From Paracoccus xiamenensis (GTDB taxonomy: Bacteria; Pseudomonadota; Alphaproteobacteria; Rhodobacterales; Rhodobacteraceae): 64,000 bases of DNA. Under the pieces are notes generated by a model that saw only the letters and a program-made list of their open reading frames with translations, ran no database searches and had not been told where the DNA came from. Location of the stretch: positions 806,001-870,000 of the forward strand of contig NZ_JAAOHY010000001.1 in the NCBI RefSeq assembly GCF_011308835.1, written 5' to 3'. How positions within the stretch are numbered: the stretch's first letter is position 1; each line of letters starts with the position of its first letter. Shown in pieces: positions 56,572 to 64,000 of the stretch. The position numbers were made by a program, and so were the translations under genes.

Positions 56572-57624
56572 ATGGAAGCGCTTGTTCTTGAAAAGAAAGA
56601 CGAACTCTCGCTGCGGGATTTTCCCGCCATCGACCGCGAGGAGGAAAGCCTCGGGCCCCATGATGTGCGCATCCGGCTGCATACGGTGGGGATCTGCGGG
56701 TCGGACGTGCATTACTACACGCATGGCCGGATCGGGCCGTTTGTCGTCAACGAACCGATGATCCTGGGTCACGAGGCGTCAGGCACCGTGATCGAGATCG
56801 GGTCTGCCGTCACCACCCTGCAACCCGGTGACCGGGTCTGTATGGAGCCGGGCATTCCCGACCCGAACAGCAAGGCCACGCGGCTGGGAATGTATAACAT
56901 CGACCCGGCGGTGCGTTTCTGGGCGACGCCGCCGGTGCATGGCATCCTGCGCCCGACCTGCACCCACCCCGAGGCCTTCACCTTCAAGCTGCCCGACAAT
57001 GTCAGCTTTGCCGAGGCCGCGATGGTCGAACCGCTGGCCGTCGGTGTCCACGCCGCGACCAAGGCGCGGATCAAGCCGGGCGATATCGGGCTGGTGATCG
57101 GGGCAGGGCCGATTGGTCTTGTCACGGCGCTGTCGGCGCTCGCCGCCGGTTGCGCGCGGGTCTATGTCGCTGATCTGGCCGAGAAGAAGCTGGAAATCGC
57201 GGCCAGCCTTTCGCCGGCCATCACCCCGGTCAATGTCGCGCGCGAAAACCTTGTCGAACGGGTGAAGGCAGAAACCGAGGGCTGGGGCGCGGATGTGGTC
57301 TTCGAGGCCACTGGCTCGCCGAAGGCGGCCGCCGGCGTGTTCGAACCGCTGGCACCGGGGGGCTGCGTGGTGATGATCGGCGGCCAGCCCGATCCGATCA
57401 GCTATGACGCAGGTGCCGCCATGATCCGCGAGGCGCGGGTCGAGAACATCTTTCGCTACGCCCATGTCTTCCCGCGCTGCGTCGCCATGCTCGCCTCCGG
57501 CGCCATCGACGTGAAGCCGCTGATTACCCGGACATTTGATTTCAAGGACAGCGTGCAGGCCTTCGAGATCGCCGCATCCGCCCCGCCGGCGGACGTGAAA
57601 ATGCAGATCGTCCTGCCCCAGTAA
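56572..57624 (+). CDS. Zinc-dependent polyol dehydrogenase (sorbitol/xylitol dehydrogenase family)
   Basis: A medium-chain dehydrogenase of 350 residues (PF08240/PF00107). Catalytic zinc ligands are the Cys in [11 protein letters not shown], the His-Glu in ILGHEASG and the Glu in [13 protein letters not shown]; the NAD loop is GAGPIGLV. The usual four structural-zinc cysteines are missing, as in mammalian sorbitol dehydrogenase. In Agrobacterium a PF00107 enzyme oxidises D-altritol to D-tagatose beside a kinase and PF08013 epimerase. The same role is likely here, given the identical gene set. It follows the small membrane protein gene by two bases. Confidence 0.9.
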   Translation: MEALVLEKKDELSLRDFPAIDREEESLGPHDVRIRLHTVGICGSDVHYYTHGRIGPFVVNEPMILGHEASGTVIEIGSAVTTLQPGDRVCMEPGIPDPNSKATRLGMYNIDPAVRFWATPPVHGILRPTCTHPEAFTFKLPDNVSFAEAAMVEPLAVGVHAATKARIKPGDIGLVIGAGPIGLVTALSALAAGCARVYVADLAEKKLEIAASLSPAITPVNVARENLVERVKAETEGWGADVVFEATGSPKAAAGVFEPLAPGGCVVMIGGQPDPISYDAGAAMIREARVENIFRYAHVFPRCVAMLASGAIDVKPLITRTFDFKDSVQAFEIAASAPPADVKMQIVLPQ

Positions 57625-57636
57625 CCGGAGGCCGTC

Positions 57637-58710
57637 ATGGCAAACGTGAAGATCGACAATGTGGTCAAACGCTATGGGGCCGTGCAGGTCATGCATGGCG
57701 TCAACGTGGATATCGAGCATGGCGAATTCGTCGTGCTGGTCGGGCCTTCGGGTTGCGGCAAGTCCACGCTGCTGCGGATGCTGGCCGGGCTGGAGGAGAT
57801 CAGCGACGGCACGATTTCCATCGGCGACAAGGTGGTGAACGGCGTCTCGCCCAAGGATCGCGACATCTCGATGGTGTTTCAGTCCTATGCGCTGTACCCG
57901 CACAAGACCGTAGCCGAAAACATCGGATTTCCGCTGAAAATGGCCAAGCGCCCCAAGGCCGAGATCGACGAAAAGGTCACCCGCGCGGCCAAGATCCTGG
58001 ACCTTGCGCATCTGCTGGACCGCTTTCCAAAACAGCTGTCGGGTGGTCAGCGCCAGCGCGTCGCAATGGGCCGCGCCATCGTGCGCGATCCGCAGGTCTT
58101 CCTGTTCGACGAACCGCTGTCGAACCTCGACGCCAAGCTGCGCGTGACCATGCGGGTCGAGATCAAGGAGCTGCATCAGCGCCTGAAAACCACCATCGTC
58201 TATGTCACCCATGACCAGATCGAGGCGATGACCATGGCCGACAAGATCGTCGTCATGCGCGATGGCCGCGTCGAACAGATCGGCGCGCCGCTGGATCTTT
58301 ACGACCGTCCGGGCAATGTTTTCGTCGCGGGCTTCATCGGCTCGCCCTCGATGAATTTCCTGCGTGGCAAGATCGCCAGCGCCGACGGTGCAAAGCAATT
58401 CGCCTCTGACAGCGGGCTTCGCCTGCCGCTGCCGGACACCGGCGCGCCCGACGGGGCCGAGGTCATCTATGGCATCCGCCCCGAACATATCGGCGTGTCC
58501 GCGGACGGGACCGCGGGGGGGGTCCCGGTCAATGTGGTGGTGGTCGAACCCACGGGATCGGAAACCCAGATATTTGCCAAGGCCGGCGGCGATGTGATCG
58601 ACGCCATCGTCAAGGATCGCATCCGCGCGGCACCGGGTTCGCAGATCCATTTCGTGATTGACCCTGCCAACGTCCATCTGTTCGACGCCAAGACCGAACA
58701 GCGGATCTGA
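57637..58710 (+). CDS. Sugar ABC transporter ATP-binding protein (UgpC/MalK/SmoK family)
   Basis: An ATPase of 357 residues with Walker [10 protein letters not shown] (about 36-44), Q-loop in VFQSYALYP, signature [14 protein letters not shown], Walker [13 protein letters not shown] and switch His in THDQ. The C-terminal TOBE/regulatory region begins near residue 235 ([19 protein letters not shown]). It completes the CUT1 transporter with the two permeases and binding protein of the same operon. Confidence 0.95.
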   Translation: MANVKIDNVVKRYGAVQVMHGVNVDIEHGEFVVLVGPSGCGKSTLLRMLAGLEEISDGTISIGDKVVNGVSPKDRDISMVFQSYALYPHKTVAENIGFPLKMAKRPKAEIDEKVTRAAKILDLAHLLDRFPKQLSGGQRQRVAMGRAIVRDPQVFLFDEPLSNLDAKLRVTMRVEIKELHQRLKTTIVYVTHDQIEAMTMADKIVVMRDGRVEQIGAPLDLYDRPGNVFVAGFIGSPSMNFLRGKIASADGAKQFASDSGLRLPLPDTGAPDGAEVIYGIRPEHIGVSADGTAGGVPVNVVVVEPTGSETQIFAKAGGDVIDAIVKDRIRAAPGSQIHFVIDPANVHLFDAKTEQRI

Positions 58711-58715
58711 CCGCA

Positions 58716-59396
58716 ATGACCGCGGCGGTGATATTTGACCTCGACGGGGTGCTGGTCGACAGCGAGCCCCTGTCGCTTGGCGTCCTCGCCGAGGAGATGC
58801 GCGCGGCCGGCATAGCCGACGCCACCGCGGACGAGGTCGGGCGGCAATTCCTTGGCGTGGCGCTGCCAGTGATCCGCGCCTATGTCGCCGAACGCCTTGG
58901 CCGCCCCGTGCCAGAGGCTTTTGCCGAGCGTTTCGAGGACCGCCTGCTGGCCCGCTATCCGAAAGAGTTGCGGGTGATCCCCGGCGTGCCGGAACTGCTG
59001 GATGACTTGACGAATGCGGGCATTCCCATCGCCATTGCCACCGGCGGCTCGTTGCGCCGCATGGGCGAGACGCTGCGGGTCTCGGGCCTTGATCGCTGGT
59101 TTCGGGGCCGCGCCTTCAGCGCCGATCAGGTGGCGATGGGCAAACCCGCGCCGGATCTGTTCCTGCTGGCCGCGCGCGAATTGCGCGTCGATCCCGCGGA
59201 TTGCGTGGTTCTGGAGGATTCGCCCCATGGCGTCACCGGCGCGCTGCGGGCCGGCGCGCGGGCTGTCGGTTTCGTGGGGGGCTCTCATCTGGACAGCAGA
59301 CGGGCCGAACATGTCGAGCTGTTGCGCAGGAAGGGTGCAGCGCCGGTGCTGGACAGCATGACCGGCATGTTCGCGGCGCTGACGCGGCCCGCCTAG
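58716..59396 (+). CDS. HAD-superfamily sugar phosphatase-like protein
   Basis: A subfamily I HAD hydrolase of 226 residues: motif I IFDLDGVLVDSEP (nucleophile Asp and acid Asp), motif II ATGGSLRRM (small residue after a strand), motif III in KPAPDLFL (Lys), motif IV LEDSPHGVTGALRAG. The helical cap lies between residues 15 and 80. Relatives include beta-phosphoglucomutase and 2-deoxyglucose-6-phosphatase. It is the last gene of the transporter operon and may remove stalled polyol or ketose phosphates. Its stop overlaps the end of the convergent thiolase gene by 4 bases. Confidence 0.85.
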   Translation: MTAAVIFDLDGVLVDSEPLSLGVLAEEMRAAGIADATADEVGRQFLGVALPVIRAYVAERLGRPVPEAFAERFEDRLLARYPKELRVIPGVPELLDDLTNAGIPIAIATGGSLRRMGETLRVSGLDRWFRGRAFSADQVAMGKPAPDLFLLAARELRVDPADCVVLEDSPHGVTGALRAGARAVGFVGGSHLDSRRAEHVELLRRKGAAPVLDSMTGMFAALTRPA

Positions 59397-60562
59397 AATA
59401 TCTCGAACAGCCCCGCTGCGCCTTGTCCGAAGCCCACGCACATCGACACCACGCCCAGCTTGGCCTTGCGCCGCCTTCCCTCCATCAGCAGATGTCCGAC
59501 CATGCGCGCGCCGCTCATGCCGTAGGGATGGCCGATGGAGATGGCGCCGCCGTTGACGTTCAGCCGTTCCGGGTCGATGCCCAGCCGGTCGCGACATGGC
59601 AGAAGCTGGGCGGCGAAGGCCTCGTTGATTTCCCACAGGTGGATATCGGCGATCCGCAGCCCGTGCCGCTCCAGCAGGCGCGGAATGGCGAAAAGCGGCC
59701 CCAGCCCCATTTCCTCGGGCGCACAGCCGACCGCGACGAAACCACGAAATGCGCCCAACGGGGCCAGCCCGCGCAGGGCGGCCTCGGCCGCGTCCATCAA
59801 TACCATGGCGGCAGCACCGTCTGACATCTGGCTGGCATTGCCGGCGGTCACCGTGCCGCCATCGCGGACCGGGGGCAGGGCGGCCAGCCCTTTGGCCGTG
59901 GTGCCGGGGCGGTTGCATTCGTCGGCGCTCAGCGTGACCTCCTCGAAACAGGTTTCGCCCGTGGCCCTGTCGGTGACCTGCTTGCGGGCAGTGACCGGGA
60001 CGATTTCATCGCCGAACAGTCCCGCCGCCTGCGCTGCTGCCGTCCGGCGCTGGCTTTCCAGCGCATAGGCATCCTGCGCTGCGCGGGTGACGGCGCACTC
60101 CCTGGCGACCATTTCCGCCGTGTCCAGCATCGGCAGGTAATAGCCCGCGCGCACCTGATCCAGCCGATAACGGTGGCTGTTCCAGTGTTCGTTCTGCACC
60201 AGCGAAATACTGTCCATCCCGCCCGCCGCCACGATCTGCGCGCCGTCACGGATCTGGCTGGCGGCAACGGCAATGGCGTTCAGCCCCGAGGCGCATTGCC
60301 TATCGACGGTCGCCGCCGCCACCTGATCGGGCAGCCCCGCCGCCATCACCACATGGCGCGCGGCATTGATCCCGCCGGTCCCCTGCGTCAGCGCGCAGCC
60401 CATGGTCAGGTCTTCGATCTCGGCCCCGTCCAGACCGGCGCGGGCGGTCGCGGCGTGCAGGGCCGACGCCCCCAGCAGCGGCACCGGCGTATCGTTGAAG
60501 GCCCCGCGATAGGCCTTGCCGATGGGCGTGCGGGCATAGGACACGATAACCGGATCACGCAT
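59393..60562 (-). CDS. Acetyl-CoA acyltransferase (thiolase)
   Basis: A thiolase of 389 residues with the nucleophile C90 in DRQCASGLNA, H345 in ISIGHPYGMSG and C375 in VSMCVGFGQG, so the catalytic set is complete. NEAFAAQ lies near residue 310. It should cleave a 3-oxoacyl-CoA with CoA to acetyl-CoA and a shortened acyl-CoA. The ATG at 60562 overlaps the M20 stop by one base (TGATG), and the pair is preceded by CoA-transferase genes. In the proposed beta-lysine route it would split 6-acetamido-3-oxohexanoyl-CoA to acetyl-CoA and 4-acetamidobutyryl-CoA. Confidence 0.92.
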   Translation of the reverse strand: MRDPVIVSYARTPIGKAYRGAFNDTPVPLLGASALHAATARAGLDGAEIEDLTMGCALTQGTGGINAARHVVMAAGLPDQVAAATVDRQCASGLNAIAVAASQIRDGAQIVAAGGMDSISLVQNEHWNSHRYRLDQVRAGYYLPMLDTAEMVARECAVTRAAQDAYALESQRRTAAAQAAGLFGDEIVPVTARKQVTDRATGETCFEEVTLSADECNRPGTTAKGLAALPPVRDGGTVTAGNASQMSDGAAAMVLMDAAEAALRGLAPLGAFRGFVAVGCAPEEMGLGPLFAIPRLLERHGLRIADIHLWEINEAFAAQLLPCRDRLGIDPERLNVNGGAISIGHPYGMSGARMVGHLLMEGRRRKAKLGVVSMCVGFGQGAAGLFEIF

Positions 60563-61863
60563 CAGATCGCCTCCAGCCCGCACCATTGGGCGATGAACAG
60601 CGCCGTGGTCTGGGTCACCCTTCGCATGGATTCCAGATCGACGCGTTCGTTGAAGCCATGGATCGCCTCGGCGCGGGGACCATAGACGAGTGCCGGGGTG
60701 TCCGCGTAAAGCCCGAAGAAGCGGGCATCGGTGGTGGCTGTGATCGGCGCGCGGGTCAGCTCGCCCCCCGTCACCGCGCGATGGGCGCCTTCCAGCGCGC
60801 GAGTTGCGGCCCCGGCCATGGCCGAGCGGTCCTGCGCAAGCGCATAGCCCTCGGCGGCGAAGCCGTGCCAGGTGATCGCTGGCAGGGCGTTTTTCAGAAA
60901 AGGGACCTCACGCGCAGCGGCCATGACGCAATCGGTGATCTCGGCGCGGGCCTCGGCCAGATCCTGACCAGGAAAGACCCCCATGCGCACATCAAAGACG
61001 CACCAGGCCGGGACAGAGCTGGTCCAGTCGCCGCCCCGGATGCGGCCGACATTCAGGTTCAGCGCATGGTCATGACCGGCAAAGTCGGGACTGCGGCGGT
61101 CGGGCGCGTTCCAGCGATGCTCCAACGCATGCAGGGCGGCGAAGATGGGCGGCGCGGCCTCGATGGCATTGGCACCGGTGCCGGCATAGGCGACATGGGT
61201 GGGCAGCCCCTTCAGATGGATCTGAAACCACAGCACGCCGACCTGTGCCGAGACCAGCGTTTCGGCGAAGGGTTCCGGGATCAGCGCCGCATCGGCGCGA
61301 TAGCCGCGCGCAAGGCAGGCTAGCGCGCCGTTGCCGGTGCATTCTTCCTCGACCACGGATTGCACAAAGACGGGCGCGGCAGGCTGGAAGCCCGCGCGGC
61401 GCAACGCATCCAGCGCGAACAGGTTCGCCGCCAGCCCGGCCTTCATGTCGCCTGCGCCGCGCCCATACATCCAGCCACTGTCAACACGCGGCGCAAAGGG
61501 CGGGCTGTCCCACATGTCCAGCGGACCTTCGGGGACCACATCGATATGGCCGTTCAGGATCAGGCTGCGGCCCTTGGCACTCCGGGGCGTGTGGCTGGCG
61601 ACCACATTCACCGCGTCCTCGTAATCGCCGATGACTGGGGAAAAGCCGGGCAGGTGGCGGATATCGTCCAGCCGGATCTGCCAGCGGTCCACGGACAGCC
61701 CGCGCGCGGCATATTCAGAGGCGATGAAGTCCTGCGCCGACTGTTCTTGCCCACGGGTCGAGGGATGGGCGGTCAGTTCGGCCAGAAATTCGGTCTGCGC
61801 GTCGAAACCGGCATCGACGGCGCGCAGGATCCCGGTGGTTGGAAGGTCGGGTGTCTGGTTCAT
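60562..61863 (-). CDS. M20-family metallo-deacylase (ArgE/DapE-like, YodQ-like)
   Basis: A zinc amidohydrolase of 433 residues. Metal and catalytic residues are in place: H106 and D108 in NGHIDVVPEG, D139 in GRGAGDMKAG, the Glu pair in VVEEECTGNGA (about 172-174), and a C-terminal His in AIHGFNE. A dimerisation domain lies between about 205 and 320. It is placed between CoA-transferase B and thiolase genes. Bacillus subtilis YodQ is an M20 member in the same gene company. In the beta-lysine scheme it would deacetylate 4-acetamidobutyrate to GABA. The longer frame upstream of 61863 overlaps the CoA-transferase gene. Confidence 0.88.
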   Translation of the reverse strand: MNQTPDLPTTGILRAVDAGFDAQTEFLAELTAHPSTRGQEQSAQDFIASEYAARGLSVDRWQIRLDDIRHLPGFSPVIGDYEDAVNVVASHTPRSAKGRSLILNGHIDVVPEGPLDMWDSPPFAPRVDSGWMYGRGAGDMKAGLAANLFALDALRRAGFQPAAPVFVQSVVEEECTGNGALACLARGYRADAALIPEPFAETLVSAQVGVLWFQIHLKGLPTHVAYAGTGANAIEAAPPIFAALHALEHRWNAPDRRSPDFAGHDHALNLNVGRIRGGDWTSSVPAWCVFDVRMGVFPGQDLAEARAEITDCVMAAAREVPFLKNALPAITWHGFAAEGYALAQDRSAMAGAATRALEGAHRAVTGGELTRAPITATTDARFFGLYADTPALVYGPRAEAIHGFNERVDLESMRRVTQTTALFIAQWCGLEAI

Positions 61864-61871
61864 CGTCGGCC

Positions 61872-62534
61872 TCAGAAGCGTGGGATCTCGCCCGCGGGCA
61901 GGATCAGCGGGGCGCCGGTCTTGGCCACCACCTCGGCGGTGGTAACACCGGCCGCCAGTTCGGCAAGCACCAGCCCGTCGGGCGTGACATCGCAGACGGC
62001 GAGATCGGTATAGATGCGGTCGACGCAACCCGGCGCGGTCAGCGGTAGCGAGCAGCTTGCAACGATCTTTGGCCGGCCGGCCTTGTCGGTATGGGTGGTG
62101 ATGACGCCGACGCGGCGGGCCTTTTGCGCCAGTTCGATGGCGCCGCCGGCGCCGGGGGTGAAGCTGCCGGGGATCATCCAGTTTGCCAGATCGCCATTGC
62201 CCGCGACCTCGAACGCGCCCAGCAGCGTCAGGTCCAGCCGGCCCGAGCGCACGATTGCAAAGCTGACGGCGCTGTCGAAAAAGGCCGCGCCCGGCAGGGT
62301 CGAGACATAGGCCCCACCGGCGTCGATCAGGTTGCGGTCCTCGGACCCTTTCGCGCGCACCGGGCCGACGCCGCTGATGCCGTTTTCGGCATGCAGACAG
62401 ACGGGCAGGGCGGGCGGCACATGGCGCAGAACCTGGGTGGGCAACCCGATGCCCAGATTGACCACCATGCCGGCGCGAATATCGCGGGCGGCGCGGGCCA
62501 GCATGCGTTCGCGCGGGCTATCGCTTGACGACAC
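61872..62534 (-). CDS. 3-oxoacid CoA-transferase subunit B
   Basis: The 220-residue protein is the B subunit of a family I CoA-transferase, with active-site glutamate E50 in HAENGISGVGP (normally ENG), which forms the CoA thioester. VVNLGIGLPTQV at about 24-35 and GAFEVAGNGDLANWMIPG are typical. The start is a GTG at 62534, with GGAGG six bases upstream. It overlaps subunit A by 17 bases. It partners subunit A to activate a 3-oxoacid using an acyl-CoA donor. Bacillus YodR is the counterpart in the yod operon. Confidence 0.92.
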   Translation of the reverse strand: MSSSDSPRERMLARAARDIRAGMVVNLGIGLPTQVLRHVPPALPVCLHAENGISGVGPVRAKGSEDRNLIDAGGAYVSTLPGAAFFDSAVSFAIVRSGRLDLTLLGAFEVAGNGDLANWMIPGSFTPGAGGAIELAQKARRVGVITTHTDKAGRPKIVASCSLPLTAPGCVDRIYTDLAVCDVTPDGLVLAELAAGVTTAEVVAKTGAPLILPAGEIPRF

Positions 62535-63216
62535 CGTAAACCTCCGGCAGGGATTCGGGCAGGGCGACGACCCGGTCGACAAAGGGGCCGGGCGTGTGGA
62601 TGTCATCGGGGTCAAGGCCGCCCAGAGGCAGCACACATTCCGCCTCGGCGATGGTGGTGCGGGCGGCCATGGCCATCAGCGGGTTGAAATTCCTGGCCGA
62701 GGCCGCAAAGCGCAGATTGCCGAAGCCGTCCGCCGCCGCCGCATGGATCAGCGCGAAGTCGGCGCGCAAGGCGGGCTCGACCAGATAGCTGCGACCGTCG
62801 GGCATGGTGACGCGCTGCTTGCCCTCGGCCATGCGGGTGCCGATGCCAATGTCGCTGAGAAACGCCGCCATTCCCGCGCCGCCAGTGCGGATCCGTTCGG
62901 CAAGGATGCCCTGCGGCACGAATTCGACCGCCACCCGGCTTTCGTTCATCGCCGCGACCATATTGGCGTTCAGCCCGATATGGCTGGTGATCAGCCGCGC
63001 CATCTGGCCCGATTGCAGCAACAGGTCGATGCCCATGCCGGATTCGTTGGCGTCGTTCTTGATGATGGTCAGGTCGCGGGCGCCATGGTCCACCAGCGCG
63101 CGGATCAGCGTGAAGGGTGTGCCCGGCACGCCGAAGCCGCCGACCATGACCGAAGCCCCGTCGGGAATATCGGCCACGGCGCGGGCGGCGTCGATGATGC
63201 GGCTGTCGAGCCTCAT
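62518..63216 (-). CDS. 3-oxoacid CoA-transferase subunit A
   Basis: The 232-residue A subunit has the family I CoA-binding loop VGGFGVPGTP (26-35), LTIIKNDANESGMGID, and the second half motifs TIAEAECVLPLGGLDPDDIH (in short blocks) and IHTPGPFVDRVV. It is joined to the aminotransferase by a 4-base ATGA overlap and to subunit B by a 17-base overlap. This fixes the order aminotransferase, transferase A, transferase B. Related enzymes include AtoD, PcaI and Bacillus YodS; sequence does not settle the acid. Confidence 0.92.
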   Translation of the reverse strand: MRLDSRIIDAARAVADIPDGASVMVGGFGVPGTPFTLIRALVDHGARDLTIIKNDANESGMGIDLLLQSGQMARLITSHIGLNANMVAAMNESRVAVEFVPQGILAERIRTGGAGMAAFLSDIGIGTRMAEGKQRVTMPDGRSYLVEPALRADFALIHAAAADGFGNLRFAASARNFNPLMAMAARTTIAEAECVLPLGGLDPDDIHTPGPFVDRVVALPESLPEVYGVVKR

Positions 63217-64000
63217 GCCGCCTCCGCCACTGGCAGGCCGGCTTCGACCGCGAAGGCATCCAGCGCCTCGGTCAGCAGGCTGATGATCTCGTCGATCTGG
63301 GTGGGCGTCACGATCAGCGGCGGGCAGACCATGAAATGATCCCCCTCCAACCCGCCACGGGTGCGGCGCGCATAGATGATGAGCCCACGTTCGTAAGCCA
63401 GATCAACCAGTCGCAGATAGGCGTTCAGTTCCTTGGGCAGGGGCGCCATGGTGCTGCGATCCGAGACCAGTTCGAAGGCCAGCAGCAGCCCCTTGCCACG
63501 CACGTCGCCGATGAAGGGATAGCGGTTCATCAGCCCTTCCAGCCGCGATTTCAGCAGATCGCCCATGCGCGCTGCGTTGTCGGTCAGCCCGCCACGTTGT
63601 AGTTCGGTCAGCACCGCGCAGCCAGCCGCGCAGGCCAGCGGGTTGCCAGCATAGGTATGGCCGTGCAAAAAGCCGCCCGCGTCCAGCACCGGCTCGACGA
63701 TATCGCCGCGCGCGACCATCGCGCCAAGCGGCACATAGCCGGCGGCAAAGCCCTTGGACAGCGCCATGATGTCGGGCGTCACCCCCCAGTGCTGGGCGGC
63801 GACAAAGCGGCCGGTGCGGCCGGCGCCGGTCATCACCTCGTCATAGATCAGCAGTATGCCGAATTCGTCGCAGATCTCGCGGATGCGAGTATAGTAGCTG
63901 TCGGGCGCCACCAACGCCCCGGTCGAGGCGCCGCCCACCGGCTCCATGATGAAGGCCAGCACGGTTTCGGGGCCTTGGGCGACGATCTCGTCGCGCAGCA
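63213..64000 (-). CDS. Class III aminotransferase (5' end outside window)
   Basis: The C-terminal 262 residues of a PLP-dependent class III (omega/beta-amino acid) aminotransferase are present; the start lies to the right. The PLP-contacting Asp is in LLIYDEVMTGAGRTG, and the Schiff-base lysine is in ALSKGFAAGYVPLG, followed by GHTYAGNPLACAAG. AFIMEPVGGASTGALVAPDSYY is the lead-in. The family removes amines from omega- or beta-amino acids. Coupling to 3-oxoacid CoA-transferase genes points to a beta-amino acid substrate whose product is a 3-oxoacid. Bacillus YodT is the analogue. Confidence 0.9.
   Translation of the reverse strand, partial: LRDEIVAQGPETVLAFIMEPVGGASTGALVAPDSYYTRIREICDEFGILLIYDEVMTGAGRTGRFVAAQHWGVTPDIMALSKGFAAGYVPLGAMVARGDIVEPVLDAGGFLHGHTYAGNPLACAAGCAVLTELQRGGLTDNAARMGDLLKSRLEGLMNRYPFIGDVRGKGLLLAFELVSDRSTMAPLPKELNAYLRLVDLAYERGLIIYARRTRGGLEGDHFMVCPPLIVTPTQIDEIISLLTEALDAFAVEAGLPVAEAA

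Noticed and set aside
56779..58716. 645-residue antisense frame under the dehydrogenase and ABC ATPase genes
   Set aside because: No motif or ribosome site; the two sense genes have all catalytic residues.

Overview
The window is high-GC, gene-dense alphaproteobacterial DNA, most likely from the Rhodobacterales and probably Paracoccus or a close relative. The basis is the fabZ-lpxA-lpxI-lpxB cluster using LpxI rather than LpxH, the sciP-ctrA pair, small family genes such as DUF1285 and DUF502, a GTTC-N7-GTTC LexA box of alphaproteobacterial type, and a hairpin element built on GGATATTTGGGCCAG that I recall as common in this group. The species call is inference. I see no rRNA, tRNA, CRISPR array, insertion sequence or phage gene. 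No gap between genes exceeds 300 bases; the longest (29216-29506) holds nothing I can name.

Region 1 (1-20.8 kb) is mainly housekeeping. It holds the tail of a ketoacyl-ACP synthase, a DUF1285-hydroxypyruvate isomerase pair, a MoxR/DUF58/BatA-like membrane complex operon, the lipid A genes, mnmA, the cell-cycle regulators sciP and ctrA, ligA-recG, a 45-residue membrane protein behind a LexA box, a patatin and a DUF502 protein.

Region 2 (20.9-30.5 kb) is mixed. It holds psuK-psuG for pseudouridine breakdown, a penicillin-acylase homologue that lacks its catalytic Ser and His, a beta-hydroxyacid dehydrogenase, a TRAP transporter and a YeiH-type membrane protein.

Region 3 (30.5-46.3 kb) is a sugar/polyol island. 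A CUT2 ABC transporter and a ribitol-dehydrogenase-like SDR read leftward. Divergently, a galactitol-dehydrogenase-like SDR, class II aldolase, FGGY kinase and LacI regulator form one operon. A SorC regulator follows with its own unit: YihT/LacD-like aldolase, ROK kinase, P-loop kinase, L-xylulose-reductase-like SDR, class I aldolase, Gfo/Idh/MocA oxidoreductase, D-lyxose isomerase and PfkB kinase.

Region 4 (46.3-59.4 kb) is a second polyol locus around another SorC regulator. The leftward operon carries a ketose 3-epimerase, a D-tagatose-kinase-like PfkB protein, a GatZ/KbaZ (PF08013) protein and three SDRs including a ribitol-dehydrogenase-like one. The rightward operon carries a CUT1 polyol ABC transporter, a small membrane protein, a polyol dehydrogenase and a HAD phosphatase. 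This matches the logic of the D-altritol/galactitol to D-tagatose to D-tagatose 6-phosphate to D-fructose 6-phosphate route of Agrobacterium. A palindromic TTACATTTG motif occurs in the promoters of both operons.

Region 5 (59.4-64 kb) is a tightly coupled leftward operon: class III aminotransferase (cut by the window edge), CoA-transferase A and B, M20 deacylase and thiolase. The first four resemble Bacillus subtilis yodTSRQ, and with the thiolase the set matches the steps of the aerobic beta-lysine pathway. This is the most interesting functional hypothesis in the window.
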